DNA from: Bacteroidales bacterium
Lineage (GTDB): Bacteria > Bacteroidota > Bacteroidia > Bacteroidales > P3
Assembly: GCA_017559135.1 (NCBI GenBank)
Contig: JAFYSZ010000003.1
Span: 1 to 64,000, forward strand
Direction of reading: 5' to 3'
Length of the DNA: 64,000 nucleotides
Shown here: positions 52,608 to 62,835 of the stretch, piece after piece
Layout: every line of letters begins with the position of its first letter
How positions within the stretch are numbered: the stretch's first letter is position 1
Position numbers and translations under genes: made by a program
Notes under the pieces: generated by a model
What the model saw: the letters and a program-made list of their open reading frames with translations, nothing else
Database searches by the model: none
What the model was told of the DNA's origin: nothing

Positions 52608-54599
52608 ATGGAATTTAGAGAAGCTATTTTAGAAGGTATTCCTGATTACTTACCTGAATTGCAAGAGTATGATAACACAGTTAGTCATGCACCTAAGAGA
52701 AAAGAGATTTTAACAAAAAAAGAAAAGAAATTAGCATTAAAAAATGCGTTAAGATATTTCGATCCTAAGTTTCACTCTGTATTAGCTAAGGAATTTGCAG
52801 AAGAATTAGAGAAATATGGTCGTATTTATATGTATCGCTATCGCCCTACTTACAAAATGTATGCAAGAGGCATAGAAGAATATCCTGCAAAGTGTAAACA
52901 AGCTGCTGCAATTATGTTAATGATTCAAAATAACTTAGATCCAGCAGTTGCACAACACCCTCACGAACTTATAACATACGGTGGAAATGGAGCAGTCTTT
53001 CAAAACTGGGCTCAATATCGTCTTACAATGAAGTATCTTTCTGAAATGACTGATGAACAAACTCTTGTGATGTATTCAGGTCATCCAATGGGATTATATC
53101 CTTCGCATAAAGATGCTCCAAGAGTAGTTGTAACGAATGGAATGGTTATTCCAAATTACTCAAAGCCTGATGATTGGGAAAAATTCAATGCTTTGGGAGT
53201 TAGTCAATACGGACAAATGACAGCAGGTAGTTATATGTATATAGGACCTCAAGGAATTGTTCACGGAACTACTATTACAGTTTTGAATGCAGGTAGAAAA
53301 ATAGGAGGAGACGGCCTTGGTGGAAAATTATTTGTTACCGCAGGTTTAGGAGGTATGAGTGGTGCTCAACCAAAAGCAGGAAATATTGCAGGTTGCGTAT
53401 CAATCACAGCAGAAGTTAATCCTGCTGCTACAAATAAACGTCATTCACAAAAATGGGTTGATGAAGTATATTCTGATTTAGATGCTTTGATGAAACGTGT
53501 AGAAGAAGCACGTAAAAATAAAGAAGTAGTATCATTTGCATATCAAGGAAACGTGGTAGATTTATGGGAATACCTTGTAGAACACGATATTTCAGTAGAT
53601 TTAGGCTCTGACCAAACTTCATTACACAATCCTTGGGCTGGAGGATACTATCCTGTAGGAGTAAGTTTTGAGCAAGCACAAGAAATGATGGCTTCTCAAC
53701 CAGAATTATTCAAGGAAAAAGTACAAGAATCTCTAAGAAGACATGTAGCAGCTGTTAATAAACTAACAGAAAGAGGCATGTATTTCTTCGATTATGGTAA
53801 CGCTTTCTTATTGGAATCTTCAAGAGCTGGTGCTGATATAATGAAAGAAGATGGTACATTCCGTTATCCTTCATACGTTCAAGACATAATGGGACCTATG
53901 TGTTTCGATTATGGATTTGGACCTTTCCGTTGGGTTTGTACTTCTTCAAAACCAGAAGACCTAGATTTATCTGATAAAATTGCTATGGAGGTATTAGAAG
54001 AAATAGCAAAAGAATCTCCTGCTGAAATCCAACAACAAATGCGTGATAACATAACTTGGATAAAAGGAGCAAAAGAAAATAATTTGGTGGTAGGTTCTCA
54101 AGCAAGAATATTATATGCTGATGCGGAAGGAAGAACAAAAATAGCTTCTGCATTCAACAAAGCGATTAAAGAAGGACGAATTTCCGCTCCTATTGTATTA
54201 GGTAGAGATCACCATGACGTATCTGGAACAGATTCTCCTTTTAGAGAAACTTCTAATATATATGATGGTTCTTCGTTTACAGCAGATATGGCTGTTCATA
54301 ATTGCATTGGAGATAGTTTCCGTGGAGCAACTTGGGTTTCTATCCACAATGGAGGCGGCGTAGGTTGGGGAGAAGTTATCAATGGTGGATTTGGAATGGT
54401 TATAGACGGAAGTGATGACGCTGAAAGAAGATTAAGAAGTATGTTATTCTGGGATGTGAATAATGGAATAAGCCGTCGTTCATGGGCAAGAAACGAAGGT
54501 GCAATTTTTGCAATAAAACGTGCAATGGAAGTTGAACCTAAATTAAAAGTTACTTTGCCTAACATCGCTGATGACGCTTTAATTGATAGTATTTTCTAA
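52608..54599 (+). CDS. hutU: Urocanate hydratase
   Basis: 663 residues, the long Bacteroidota form. TYGGNGAVFQNWAQYRL, MYSGHPMGLYPS, GGKLFVTAGLGGMSGAQPKA (NAD+ binding), VDLGSDQTSLHNPW, YVQDIMGPMCFDYGFGPFRWVC and HNGGGVGWGEVINGGFG are all conserved. It hydrates urocanate to imidazolonepropionate in histidine breakdown, with NAD+ as electrophile. hutH, hutI and ftcD are not adjacent. A -7 box TAATTTTG (52567-52574) precedes it; a strong terminator follows. Confidence 0.95.
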   Translation: MEFREAILEGIPDYLPELQEYDNTVSHAPKRKEILTKKEKKLALKNALRYFDPKFHSVLAKEFAEELEKYGRIYMYRYRPTYKMYARGIEEYPAKCKQAAAIMLMIQNNLDPAVAQHPHELITYGGNGAVFQNWAQYRLTMKYLSEMTDEQTLVMYSGHPMGLYPSHKDAPRVVVTNGMVIPNYSKPDDWEKFNALGVSQYGQMTAGSYMYIGPQGIVHGTTITVLNAGRKIGGDGLGGKLFVTAGLGGMSGAQPKAGNIAGCVSITAEVNPAATNKRHSQKWVDEVYSDLDALMKRVEEARKNKEVVSFAYQGNVVDLWEYLVEHDISVDLGSDQTSLHNPWAGGYYPVGVSFEQAQEMMASQPELFKEKVQESLRRHVAAVNKLTERGMYFFDYGNAFLLESSRAGADIMKEDGTFRYPSYVQDIMGPMCFDYGFGPFRWVCTSSKPEDLDLSDKIAMEVLEEIAKESPAEIQQQMRDNITWIKGAKENNLVVGSQARILYADAEGRTKIASAFNKAIKEGRISAPIVLGRDHHDVSGTDSPFRETSNIYDGSSFTADMAVHNCIGDSFRGATWVSIHNGGGVGWGEVINGGFGMVIDGSDDAERRLRSMLFWDVNNGISRRSWARNEGAIFAIKRAMEVEPKLKVTLPNIADDALIDSIF

Positions 54600-54616
54600 A
54601 AATAAATATCAAAATT

Positions 54617-54648
54617 AAAAGGACGTAATTTGTTTTGCGTCCTTTTTT
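54617..54648 (+). terminator. hutU terminator
   Basis: AAAAGGACG (54617-54625) pairs with CGTCCTTTT (54638-54646), 12-nt loop, T-run. Confidence 0.88.
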
Positions 54649-54734
54649 ATTATTTATTATTATCTTTCACGTGAAACTCAATATTAAAAAACAATAAATC
54701 AGTATTTTATATAAACGAACTAAAAGAAAATATT

Positions 54735-56528
54735 ATGAAATCATTCTTTAATTTTATGTTTGCTTCATGTTTAGGTTGTTTAATTTCGTCAATCTTGGTT
54801 ATTTTTGTATTTATTGGGATTTTTTCTTCAATTTCTATTACCGATTCTAAGGAAACAGTTACTATTGAAAATAATTCTATTCTTTATATCAATTTTGATA
54901 ATCCGATTTATGATAGAGAAGTAGAGGATTTAGAAACTTTTTCAACTAATATGTTATCTGACGAAATTATAAAGCCTATTGGATTAACCGAATTTATAAG
55001 TGTTATTAAAAAAGCAAAGACAGATGAAAATATAAAAGCAATATTTATACAAATGTCAATGCTTCAAGCAAAAGGTTGGGCGACTGTGGAAGAAATAAGA
55101 CAGATTTTACAAGATTTTAAGACCTCTGGAAAAAAAATATACGCATATAGCGATATGTTTGTAACGCAAGATGCATATTATTTAGCAACAATAGCAGATA
55201 AAATCTTTCTTAATCCAGCGGGAAATATTACTTTGACAGGTATAGGTGCGGAAGTAATGTATTATAAAGACCTTTTTGATAAATTAGACATAGATGTAGA
55301 ACTCATTCGTCCGAGAAACAATTCTTACAAAAGTGCAGGAGAAACATATATCACTAATAAAATGTCGGCAGAGAATAGAGAACAAATAAAATCTTACATT
55401 TCCGATATATGGAACTATGTTTCGCAAAACATTGTCAAAGAAAGAAATCTTCAAAGCATAGATAGTTTTAATGCAAAGGTGTCAAGACTTGAATATTTTA
55501 TTCCAAAACAAGCCTTAGACAATGGATTAGTAGATGAACTTAGTTTTAAAATAGATGTAGAACAAAAAATAATAGATGAAGTCAAAAAACAATTTTCAAT
55601 AAACTCACCTTCTGCAAAAGTAAACTTTGTAAAATATAATAAATACCGTAAAACTATTCCTCCTGTATTTACAAAACAAAAAGATAATATTGCCGTGATT
55701 TACGCATACGGAGATGTGAATCAAGGAAAAGGTACTTCACTTTCAATAGGTAGCGAAACACTGATGCGAGTTATTGAAAAAGCAACAAAAGATAATAGTA
55801 TAAAAGCAATTGTATTGAGAGTAAATTCTCCAGGTGGTGATGCGATAGCCTCAGAACTTATTACAAATGAAGTAATCAAAGCAAAAAAAGTAAAACCTGT
55901 TATCGTATCAATGGGAGATGTTGCTGCATCGGCAGGATATGAGATGAGCTCAAACGCAAGCTTGATTGTAGCTTCACCAATTACGATTACAGGCTCAATA
56001 GGTGTCTTTGGAATAATGCCAAACATTTCTCGCTCATTGAAAAATAATATTGGATTAACTTTTGATACGGTTAAAACTAACGATAATGCAGTTTTCTCTC
56101 TCACAACTCCTCAATCGCTTCAAGCAAAGCAGATGTTACAACAAAATGTTGAAAATTTCTATGATAATTTCATTACAAAAGTCGCACAAGGTCGTAAGTT
56201 AGAAAAAACATTTGTAGATTCAATTGCAAGAGGTAGGGTTTGGTCGGCAATAGATGCCAAGGAAATAGGTTTAGTTGATGAATTTGGAGGATTAGACAAA
56301 GCAATCTCTATTGCAGCTCAAAAAGCAGGAATAGAAAACTATGGATTAGTGGCTTATCCTAAACAAAAGGATATTTTAACTCAATTATTAGAAACTTTAT
56401 CTGATGATTCTGATTTACAAGAACTTGTAAAGAAAGAAGATGTCTTTAAACAATTTAGTAAAAAATTGCAAAAATTATCTGAAAATCAAGGAATTCAAGC
56501 AAGAATACCTTATATAATCAATTATTAG
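54735..56528 (+). CDS. sppA: Signal peptide peptidase SppA, 67-kDa type
   Basis: 597 residues. Membrane anchor at 10-33, then two S49 repeats. Catalytic Lys199 (NNSYKSAGE) comes from the first half and Ser399 (GDVAASAGY) from the second, the same 200-residue spacing as in E. coli SppA. VNSPGGDAIASE is the oxyanion-side motif. It degrades cleaved signal peptides in the membrane. Own transcription unit; its downstream hairpin is made of phased array F. Confidence 0.95.
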   Translation: MKSFFNFMFASCLGCLISSILVIFVFIGIFSSISITDSKETVTIENNSILYINFDNPIYDREVEDLETFSTNMLSDEIIKPIGLTEFISVIKKAKTDENIKAIFIQMSMLQAKGWATVEEIRQILQDFKTSGKKIYAYSDMFVTQDAYYLATIADKIFLNPAGNITLTGIGAEVMYYKDLFDKLDIDVELIRPRNNSYKSAGETYITNKMSAENREQIKSYISDIWNYVSQNIVKERNLQSIDSFNAKVSRLEYFIPKQALDNGLVDELSFKIDVEQKIIDEVKKQFSINSPSAKVNFVKYNKYRKTIPPVFTKQKDNIAVIYAYGDVNQGKGTSLSIGSETLMRVIEKATKDNSIKAIVLRVNSPGGDAIASELITNEVIKAKKVKPVIVSMGDVAASAGYEMSSNASLIVASPITITGSIGVFGIMPNISRSLKNNIGLTFDTVKTNDNAVFSLTTPQSLQAKQMLQQNVENFYDNFITKVAQGRKLEKTFVDSIARGRVWSAIDAKEIGLVDEFGGLDKAISIAAQKAGIENYGLVAYPKQKDILTQLLETLSDDSDLQELVKKEDVFKQFSKKLQKLSENQGIQARIPYIINY

Positions 56529-56591
56529 CATAATTTTTCAATTTTTTCTTTTTATTTATTATTTTTATTGTAAATTTTGCATTTAAAAAGT

Positions 56592-56659
56592 CTATGAAAA
56601 AATCTTTTTTTTCATAGACTTTTTAAAGTTTTTCTATGCTTTTTTTATTTTTTTCTTAG
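56592..56659. repeat. 21-bp phased CWWWG array F (4 units), first two forming a hairpin
   Basis: CTATG 56592, CATAG 56613, CTATG 56634, CTTAG 56655, all 21 apart. Units 1 and 2 with flanks (56586-56623) make a long perfect stem, AGTCTATGAAAAAA/TTTTTTCATAGACT, followed by Ts, so the array doubles as the sppA terminator. Confidence 0.88.
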
Positions 56660-56894
56660 AAAAAATTTAGAAATTTGTATTGAAGAATGAACAATTTCTA
56701 TTTGTGTCGATTATTTACAAGTTTTAACAAGGTTACATACGATTGATGTTTTGATTTAAAAATATGTAAACTTATTAAAAATCAATAATATGTACTATCT
56801 TTTTATGTTTTTTACTAGAATATTATAATTTTATAATTTTGTCAATAGGTTTCGTCTAAATAATTTTCTAAATCAAAGAAATATTTCTCTCTCA

Positions 56895-56925
56895 TTTGAT
56901 AATCCGAATTTTAATTGTATTTTTG
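56895..56925 (+). promoter_or_regulatory. Promoter of the nqr operon
   Basis: TTTG (56895-56898), exactly 19 bases, TATTTTTG (56918-56925); leader about 40 nt to nqrA. Confidence 0.8.
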
Positions 56926-56972
56926 CAAGATTATTTTAAAATTAATACAAATTATTAAAAATATAACAAGCG

Positions 56973-58334
56973 ATGTCTAAGGCTATAAAAATTACTAAGG
57001 GCTTGGATCTGAAATTATATGGAGAACCAATGCCTGAGGTTGTAGAAACATTTGTGGGCGAATACGCTCTCAAACCTAAGGACTTCATCGGCTTAATTCC
57101 TAAACTTTTGATTGAAGAAGGTGAAAGAGTAAAAGCTGGTACTCCTCTCTTTTATGCGAAAGGCAAAGAAAAGGTTTTGTTTACTTCTCCTGTAAGTGGG
57201 GTTGTTAAACAAGTGAAAAGAGGAGCAAAAAGAGTCATTGAAGAAGTTATAATAAGTGCTGATGAAACAATTGAGTACTTAGATTTTGGTATTTCAGATA
57301 TTAGTGAATTGGCTGCCGAACAAATCAAAGAAAAATTATTGAATTCAGGTGTTTGGACAGTGCTTCGCCAAAGACCTTATTCGGTTGTACCTAATCCTGA
57401 CACAACTCCAAAATGTATTATCGTCTCTGGTTTTAGCTCAGCACCATTAGCTCCTGATTATTCTGTACTTTTGAAAGGTTTAAAAGCAGAATTGCAAGTG
57501 GGAATTGATGCTTTGAAAAAGATGACAGGTGTTACAATTCATGTAAACCTTCCTGCTCAAAAAGGAAAGTCAGAAGAATTGGCTCAATTGCAAAATGTTC
57601 AAATCAATACTTTTGAAGGAAAGCACCCTTGTGGTAATGTTTCTGTTCAAATAGAGAAATTAGATCCTATAAACAAGTCTGAGAGAGTTTGGTACTTAGA
57701 TGCACAGGATTTAGTTGTGATAGGACGTTTGTTTTTAGAAGGAAAATACAATACAGAACGTTTAATTGCATTGACAGGTCAAGAAGTTTCTCATCCACAG
57801 TACTACAAAGTAAGAAAGGGTGCTAATATATCTTCTTTGATTTATAACAATACAACTGCTGTTGATTTAAGAATAATAAGCGGAAATGTTCTTTCTGGAA
57901 CAAGAATTGAGAAAGATGGTTTTATTTCTGCATACGACAATCAAATTACCATAATTAAAGAAGGCAATGAGGCAGAATTTATGGGTTGGTTGGCTCCTGG
58001 AACTAAGAAATTTAGTTTTTCAAGAACTTTCTTGGCAGGATTTTTAACAAATTGTTGCAATCGTAAATACAAAGTTGATACTAATCTTCACGGAGGAAGA
58101 CGTCCTTTTGTGGTAACAGGGGAGTTTGAAAAAGTATTTCCGATGGATATTTATCCAATGCAGTTAATAAAAGCTTGTGTCATAGAAGATATTGATATGA
58201 TGGAGCAATTAGGAATCTATGAAGTAGATCCTGAGGATTTTGCTTTATGCGAATTGATAGATTCTTCTAAGACTGATATACAAGATATAGTAAGAAATGG
58301 TTTAGAACTAATGAGAAAGGAGATGGGAGAATGA
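56973..58334 (+). CDS. nqrA: Na+-translocating NADH:quinone reductase subunit A
   Basis: 453 residues. ITKGLDLKLYGEP at the start, the biotinyl-lipoyl-like FTSPVSGVVKQVKRG, and HPCGNVSVQIEKLDP in the middle identify NqrA. It lacks the two 4Fe-4S CxxCxxC motifs that would mark RnfC, its structural cousin. A peripheral cytoplasmic subunit, close to the quinone site. First of six tightly spaced genes. Confidence 0.96.
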   Translation: MSKAIKITKGLDLKLYGEPMPEVVETFVGEYALKPKDFIGLIPKLLIEEGERVKAGTPLFYAKGKEKVLFTSPVSGVVKQVKRGAKRVIEEVIISADETIEYLDFGISDISELAAEQIKEKLLNSGVWTVLRQRPYSVVPNPDTTPKCIIVSGFSSAPLAPDYSVLLKGLKAELQVGIDALKKMTGVTIHVNLPAQKGKSEELAQLQNVQINTFEGKHPCGNVSVQIEKLDPINKSERVWYLDAQDLVVIGRLFLEGKYNTERLIALTGQEVSHPQYYKVRKGANISSLIYNNTTAVDLRIISGNVLSGTRIEKDGFISAYDNQITIIKEGNEAEFMGWLAPGTKKFSFSRTFLAGFLTNCCNRKYKVDTNLHGGRRPFVVTGEFEKVFPMDIYPMQLIKACVIEDIDMMEQLGIYEVDPEDFALCELIDSSKTDIQDIVRNGLELMRKEMGE

Positions 58335-59497
58335 AATTTATAAAGAATACATTAGATAAAATGAGACCAAGCTTCGAAAAAGGAGGGAAACTTCATGCTT
58401 TCCATTCTTTATTTGATGCTATTGATACTTTAATGTTCGTTCCTGCCACTACAACAACGAAGGGCTGTCACATAAGAGACGCAGTAGATAACAAACGTAC
58501 TATGATTACAGTTTTTATTGCGTTGTTACCAGCTTTATTGTTTGGAATGTATAACATAGGCTATCAACACTATTTATCAATAGGTGATATAGTTGCAGGA
58601 GACTATTGTGCAAATTTCTGGAATAATTTTGGATATGGATTTTTAAAGGTTCTTCCATTATTATTAGTTAGTTACATTGTTGGTTTGGGCATAGAAGTAA
58701 TTTTTGCTCAAATAAGAGGACACGAAGTTAGTGAAGGATATTTCGTAACAGGTCTTTTGATTCCTATGATTTGTCCTCCTGATGTTCCATTGTGGCAATT
58801 AGCATTAGCAGTTGCTTTTGCTGTTATCATTGGTAAAGAAGTATTTGGAGGAACAGGTTATAACTTCTTAAATCCTGCTTTGGTAGCAAGAGCATTCCTT
58901 TTCTTCTCTTACCCTATTCAAATGTCAGGAGATACAGTTTGGATTGCAGAAAAAGCAGATGCTTATTCAGGAGCTACTCCTCTTGGAGAAATGATTGCAG
59001 GTGCACAATTACCATCAGCATCTATAATGGATATGTTCGTAGGATTTATGCCTGGTTGTGTAGGAGAAACATCTGTTATTGCAATTCTAATAGGAGCTTT
59101 GATTCTTCTTTTATCAGGTGTTGCATCTTGGAGAGTTATGCTGTCAGTTTTCGCAGGTGGAGCTGTAATGGGCTTGATATTTAACGCTGTTGGTGCAAAT
59201 GATTATATGAATATGCCTTTCTATTATCATTATCTAATAGGAGGATTTATGTTTGGTGCAGTATTTATGGCAACTGACCCTGTTACTGCTGCTCATACCA
59301 ATACAGGAAAATATATTTACGGATTCCTAATAGGTATAATGGCTGTTTTAATCAGAGTTGTAAACCCTGCTTATCCAGAAGGAATGATGTTAGCAATTTT
59401 ACTTATGAACGTATTTGCTCCATTGATTGATTACTATGTAGTAGATGCCAACATAAGAAGAAGAGCTAAGAGAGCAAAATTAGTTAATAACAAATAA
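58331..59497 (+). CDS. nqrB: Na+-translocating NADH:quinone reductase subunit B
   Basis: 388 residues, about ten membrane helices. The covalent FMN threonine is in SGAT (213-216, in DAYSGATPLGEM), and GKEVFGGTGYNFLNPAL and ATDPVTAAHTNTGKY are conserved. It carries riboflavin and FMN and forms part of the sodium path. ATGA overlap with nqrA. Confidence 0.97.
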   Translation: MKFIKNTLDKMRPSFEKGGKLHAFHSLFDAIDTLMFVPATTTTKGCHIRDAVDNKRTMITVFIALLPALLFGMYNIGYQHYLSIGDIVAGDYCANFWNNFGYGFLKVLPLLLVSYIVGLGIEVIFAQIRGHEVSEGYFVTGLLIPMICPPDVPLWQLALAVAFAVIIGKEVFGGTGYNFLNPALVARAFLFFSYPIQMSGDTVWIAEKADAYSGATPLGEMIAGAQLPSASIMDMFVGFMPGCVGETSVIAILIGALILLLSGVASWRVMLSVFAGGAVMGLIFNAVGANDYMNMPFYYHYLIGGFMFGAVFMATDPVTAAHTNTGKYIYGFLIGIMAVLIRVVNPAYPEGMMLAILLMNVFAPLIDYYVVDANIRRRAKRAKLVNNK

Positions 59498-59509
59498 AAA
59501 CCAAGAGAG

Positions 59510-60235
59510 ATGGCAAATAAAGAGAGTAATTCATACATATTTATGTATTCAACCATTTTGGTTGTCGTTGCAGCCGCTGTCTTGGCTGTTGCAGCAGTTG
59601 GTTTACGTCCTTTCCAAAAGAAAAATCAAGAAATTGAGAAAAAACAACAACTTCTTACTGCTGTTGGAATAGAAAACGATGTAAAAAATGCAGAAGAATT
59701 GTATAAAAAATATTTTGTACAAGAGTTAGCAGTAAATAAAAAAGGAGAAGTTATTTCTACATACGAAAATGAAACATTAAAAGGAGAAGCAAGACCTTTT
59801 AATATTGAACTATCAAAAGAACTTGCAAAAGGAGATGAGGCAATGCTCCCTATCTTTGTTTGTAATCAAGACGGAAAGACAGTATATGTAGTTCCTGTTC
59901 ATGGAAAAGGACTTTATGATGCAATATGGGGAAACGTAGCAATTGCCGATGACTTGAATACAATTGTAGGTGTGCTTTTTGATCATAAAGGAGAAACTCC
60001 TGGTTTAGGAGCAGAAATCACAAATCCTGCATTCCCTGCACAATTCAAGGGTAAACAAATATTTGAAAATGATGAGGTGAAACTTTCTGTTGTTAAAAGT
60101 AGCAAAAAAACAAATGATACATTTGAAGCAGATGCTGTAACAGGAGCGACAAACACTTCAAACGGAGTTTCAAATATGTTGAAAGATTGCTTATCAAATT
60201 ATGTAGAATATTTCAAAACACTAAAAACAAAGTAA
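59510..60235 (+). CDS. nqrC: Na+-translocating NADH:quinone reductase subunit C
   Basis: 241 residues. One N-terminal membrane helix (TILVVVAAAVLAVAAVGL) and a periplasmic FMN-binding domain with TGAT at 211-214; Thr214 takes the FMN through a phosphoester bond. DHKGETPGLGAEI is conserved. The flavin transferase ApbE needed for attachment is not in this window. Confidence 0.96.
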   Translation: MANKESNSYIFMYSTILVVVAAAVLAVAAVGLRPFQKKNQEIEKKQQLLTAVGIENDVKNAEELYKKYFVQELAVNKKGEVISTYENETLKGEARPFNIELSKELAKGDEAMLPIFVCNQDGKTVYVVPVHGKGLYDAIWGNVAIADDLNTIVGVLFDHKGETPGLGAEITNPAFPAQFKGKQIFENDEVKLSVVKSSKKTNDTFEADAVTGATNTSNGVSNMLKDCLSNYVEYFKTLKTK

Positions 60236-60236
60236 T

Positions 60237-60854
60237 ATGGCAAATATGTTAAAACTTATCAAGAATCCTTTAAGTAAGGAAAATCCAATCGCAGTGCAAG
60301 TTTTAGGTATTTGCTCTGCTTTGGCGGTAACCACACAATTAAAGCCAGCAGTTGTTATGGCATTATCTGTAACAGTTGTTGTAGTTTTATCAAACGTAGT
60401 TGTATCTTTATTAAGAAACACAATCCCTTCAAGAATTCGTATCATAGTTCAATTAGTGATAGTTTCTTTAATGGTAATTTTGGTGGACCAATTCCTAAAA
60501 GCGTTTGTTTATGATGTAAGTAAGCAATTAAGTGTCTTTGTAGGGTTGATTATTACTAACTGTATCGTAATGGGACGTTTAGAAGCATTTGCACTTGCTA
60601 ACAAACCACTACCTTCATTGCTTGATGGTATAGGAAACGGATTAGGATATGCAGTTATTCTAATAATCTTAGGCTTTATCAGAGAACTATTTGGACAAGG
60701 TTCATTATGGGGCTATAAAATAATGCCAGAAAGTTTCTTTGAAGCAGGATATGTAAACAACGGATTAATGACAATGCCTGCAATGGCACTAATACTTGTT
60801 GGAATAATAATTTGGGTTCACAGAAGTCGTAATGAAGACTTATGCGAAAAGTAA
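60237..60854 (+). CDS. nqrD: Na+-translocating NADH:quinone reductase subunit D
   Basis: 205 residues, six membrane helices. NPIAVQVLGICSALAVT and GLIITNCIVMGRLEAFA are the family blocks; the Cys in ITNC helps ligate the intramembrane iron centre with its partner in NqrE. Starts one base after nqrC. Confidence 0.96.
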   Translation: MANMLKLIKNPLSKENPIAVQVLGICSALAVTTQLKPAVVMALSVTVVVVLSNVVVSLLRNTIPSRIRIIVQLVIVSLMVILVDQFLKAFVYDVSKQLSVFVGLIITNCIVMGRLEAFALANKPLPSLLDGIGNGLGYAVILIILGFIRELFGQGSLWGYKIMPESFFEAGYVNNGLMTMPAMALILVGIIIWVHRSRNEDLCEK

Positions 60855-60876
60855 TTAACAAATAAAACATAAAGAT

Positions 60877-61494
60877 ATGCAAGAAATAATAAACATATTC
60901 GTAAAGTCTATTTTCATAGATAATATGGTATTTGCGTTCTTCCTTGGAATGTGTTCATACCTTGCTGTAAGTAAAACAGTAAAAACATCTATGGGATTAG
61001 GAATAGCTGTGTGTTTTGTTTTACTCATCACAGTTCCTGTAAACTATTTAATCAATGAATATCTATTAAAAGAAGGAGCATTAACTTGGATTTCTCCTGC
61101 TTTTGCAGAAGTAGATTTAAGCTTTTTAAGTTTTATTCTATTTATAGCAGTTATAGCAGCGATAGTACAATTAGTAGAAATGTTCATTGAAAAATTCTCT
61201 CCAAGCCTTTATTCACAATTAGGAATCTTTTTACCATTGATTGCAGTAAACTGTGCGATAATGGGAGCAAGTTTATTTATGCAACAAAGAGAATATGCTA
61301 ACATAGGCGAAGTATTTTCATTCTCACTTGGAAGTGGAATCGGTTGGTTACTTGCAATCATAGGACTTGCTGCGATAAGAGAAAGAATAAGATATTCTCA
61401 AATACCAAAACCATTAAAAGGACTAGGCATAACCTTTATCATAACAGGACTTATGGCAATTGCCTTTATGAGTTTCATTGGAATAAAACTATAA
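60877..61494 (+). CDS. nqrE: Na+-translocating NADH:quinone reductase subunit E
   Basis: 205 residues, six membrane helices with inverted topology to Nqr[21 protein letters not shown] and [16 protein letters not shown] contain the two conserved Cys that complete the membrane iron site. Gap of 22 bp to nqrD. Confidence 0.97.
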   Translation: MQEIINIFVKSIFIDNMVFAFFLGMCSYLAVSKTVKTSMGLGIAVCFVLLITVPVNYLINEYLLKEGALTWISPAFAEVDLSFLSFILFIAVIAAIVQLVEMFIEKFSPSLYSQLGIFLPLIAVNCAIMGASLFMQQREYANIGEVFSFSLGSGIGWLLAIIGLAAIRERIRYSQIPKPLKGLGITFIITGLMAIAFMSFIGIKL

Positions 61495-61508
61495 AAAAGG
61501 ATTAAGAA

Positions 61509-62747
61509 ATGGGAAAAATAGTAATAATAAGCGTTTTAGTCTTTTTAATAGTTGTATTATTGTTGGTATCAATCTTGCTATATGCAAAAAAGAAACTTGT
61601 ACCACAAGGAGATGTTAAAATTAACATCAACAACAAAAAAGACATAGAAGTAACAACAGGTTCTTCTATTTTGGCAACTCTTGCGAACGAAAAAATATTC
61701 TTACCTTCTGCTTGTGGAGGACAAGGAACTTGTGGAATGTGTAAATGTAAAGTAATAGAAGGAGGTGGAGAAATGCTACCAACTGAAAAGCCTCACTTTA
61801 CACGTCGTCAACAACAAGAAAACTATCGTTTAGGTTGTCAAGTAAAAGTAAAAGAAAATATGAAAATTGAGATACCAGAAGAAATCTTTGGTATCAAAAA
61901 ATGGGAATGTGAAGTACTTAGCAATAACAACGTAGCGACATTCATCAAACAATTCGTTGTAAAATTACCAGAAGGCGAAACATTAAATTTCCGTAGTGGA
62001 GGATATATCCAAATAGATGTACCTGCATGTACAATCAATTACAAAGATATGGATATAGATCCTAAATATCACGCTGATTGGGACAAATTCAAAGTATGGG
62101 ATTTAGTAATGCACAACCCAGAACCTTGTTTCCGTGCGTACTCAATGGCAAATCACCCGGCAGAAAACAATATCATTATGTTGAATATACGTATTGCAAC
62201 ACCACCAATTGATAGAGAAAAAGGCGGTTGGGCAAACGTTAATCCAGGAATTTGTTCTTCATACATTTGGAGTTTGAAACCAGGAGACAAAATAACAATT
62301 TCTGGACCTTATGGTGAATTTTTCATAAAAGATACTGATAAAGAAATGATGTTTATCGGAGGAGGAGTAGGTATGGCACCAATGCGTTCACATATCTTCG
62401 ACTTATTTAAAACTCATCACACAACACGTAAAGCGACTTTCTGGTATGGAGCAAGAGCGATAAAAGACTTGTTCTATATGGACGAATACGAAGAAATCGC
62501 AAAGAACAATCCAAATTTTGAATACCACGTTGCACTATCTGCACCTGATGAAGGAGATAATTGGACTGGCTACACAGGATTTATTCACGATGTAATCTAT
62601 AACAATTACTTGAAAAACCACAAAGAACCAGAAGAAATAGAATACTATCTATGCGGACCACCACCAATGATTGCAGCAGTTATCAAAATGTTAGATTCAT
62701 TGGGAGTACCACCAGAAAACATTCTTTACGATAACTTTGGTAGTTAA
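61509..62747 (+). CDS. nqrF: Na+-translocating NADH:quinone reductase subunit F
   Basis: 412 residues. One membrane helix (5-25), a 2Fe-2S ferredoxin domain with Cys69, Cys75, Cys78 and Cys110 (ACGGQGTCGMCKC), then an FAD domain (CFRAYSMANHP) and an NADH domain (MFIGGGVGMAPMRS, YLCGPPPMIAAV). It is the entry point for electrons from NADH. The complete ABCDEF set with no intruder indicates a working sodium pump. Confidence 0.97.
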   Translation: MGKIVIISVLVFLIVVLLLVSILLYAKKKLVPQGDVKININNKKDIEVTTGSSILATLANEKIFLPSACGGQGTCGMCKCKVIEGGGEMLPTEKPHFTRRQQQENYRLGCQVKVKENMKIEIPEEIFGIKKWECEVLSNNNVATFIKQFVVKLPEGETLNFRSGGYIQIDVPACTINYKDMDIDPKYHADWDKFKVWDLVMHNPEPCFRAYSMANHPAENNIIMLNIRIATPPIDREKGGWANVNPGICSSYIWSLKPGDKITISGPYGEFFIKDTDKEMMFIGGGVGMAPMRSHIFDLFKTHHTTRKATFWYGARAIKDLFYMDEYEEIAKNNPNFEYHVALSAPDEGDNWTGYTGFIHDVIYNNYLKNHKEPEEIEYYLCGPPPMIAAVIKMLDSLGVPPENILYDNFGS

Positions 62748-62765
62748 TAATAAAAACCAATAAAC

Positions 62766-62806
62766 AAAAGGAGAAAGACTTGTAAAAAGACTTTCTCCTT
62801 TTTTTA
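62766..62806 (+). terminator. nqr operon terminator
   Basis: AAAAGGAGAAAG (62766-62777) and CTTTCTCCTTTT (62791-62802) form a 12-bp perfect stem with a T-run. Confidence 0.9.
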
Positions 62807-62835
62807 TTTTCTTGTATTATTGCCGATTATAAACT

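Larger units (their letters stand above)
56529..56972. other. sppA/nqrA intergenic region
   Basis: 444 bases without a gene. It begins with array F, whose first two units form a terminator-like hairpin for sppA. It continues through AT-rich sequence with a lone TAATTTTG (56834-56841) and ends with the nqr promoter. No other structure recognised. Confidence 0.65.

Noticed and set aside
55721..56104. 127-residue ORF opposite sppA
   Set aside because: Antisense shadow over the conserved S49 region; no start signal.
56973..62747. RNF complex
   Set aside because: The first gene lacks the RnfC 4Fe-4S motifs, and the sixth is an NqrF-type ferredoxin-flavin subunit; the gene order is nqrABCDEF.
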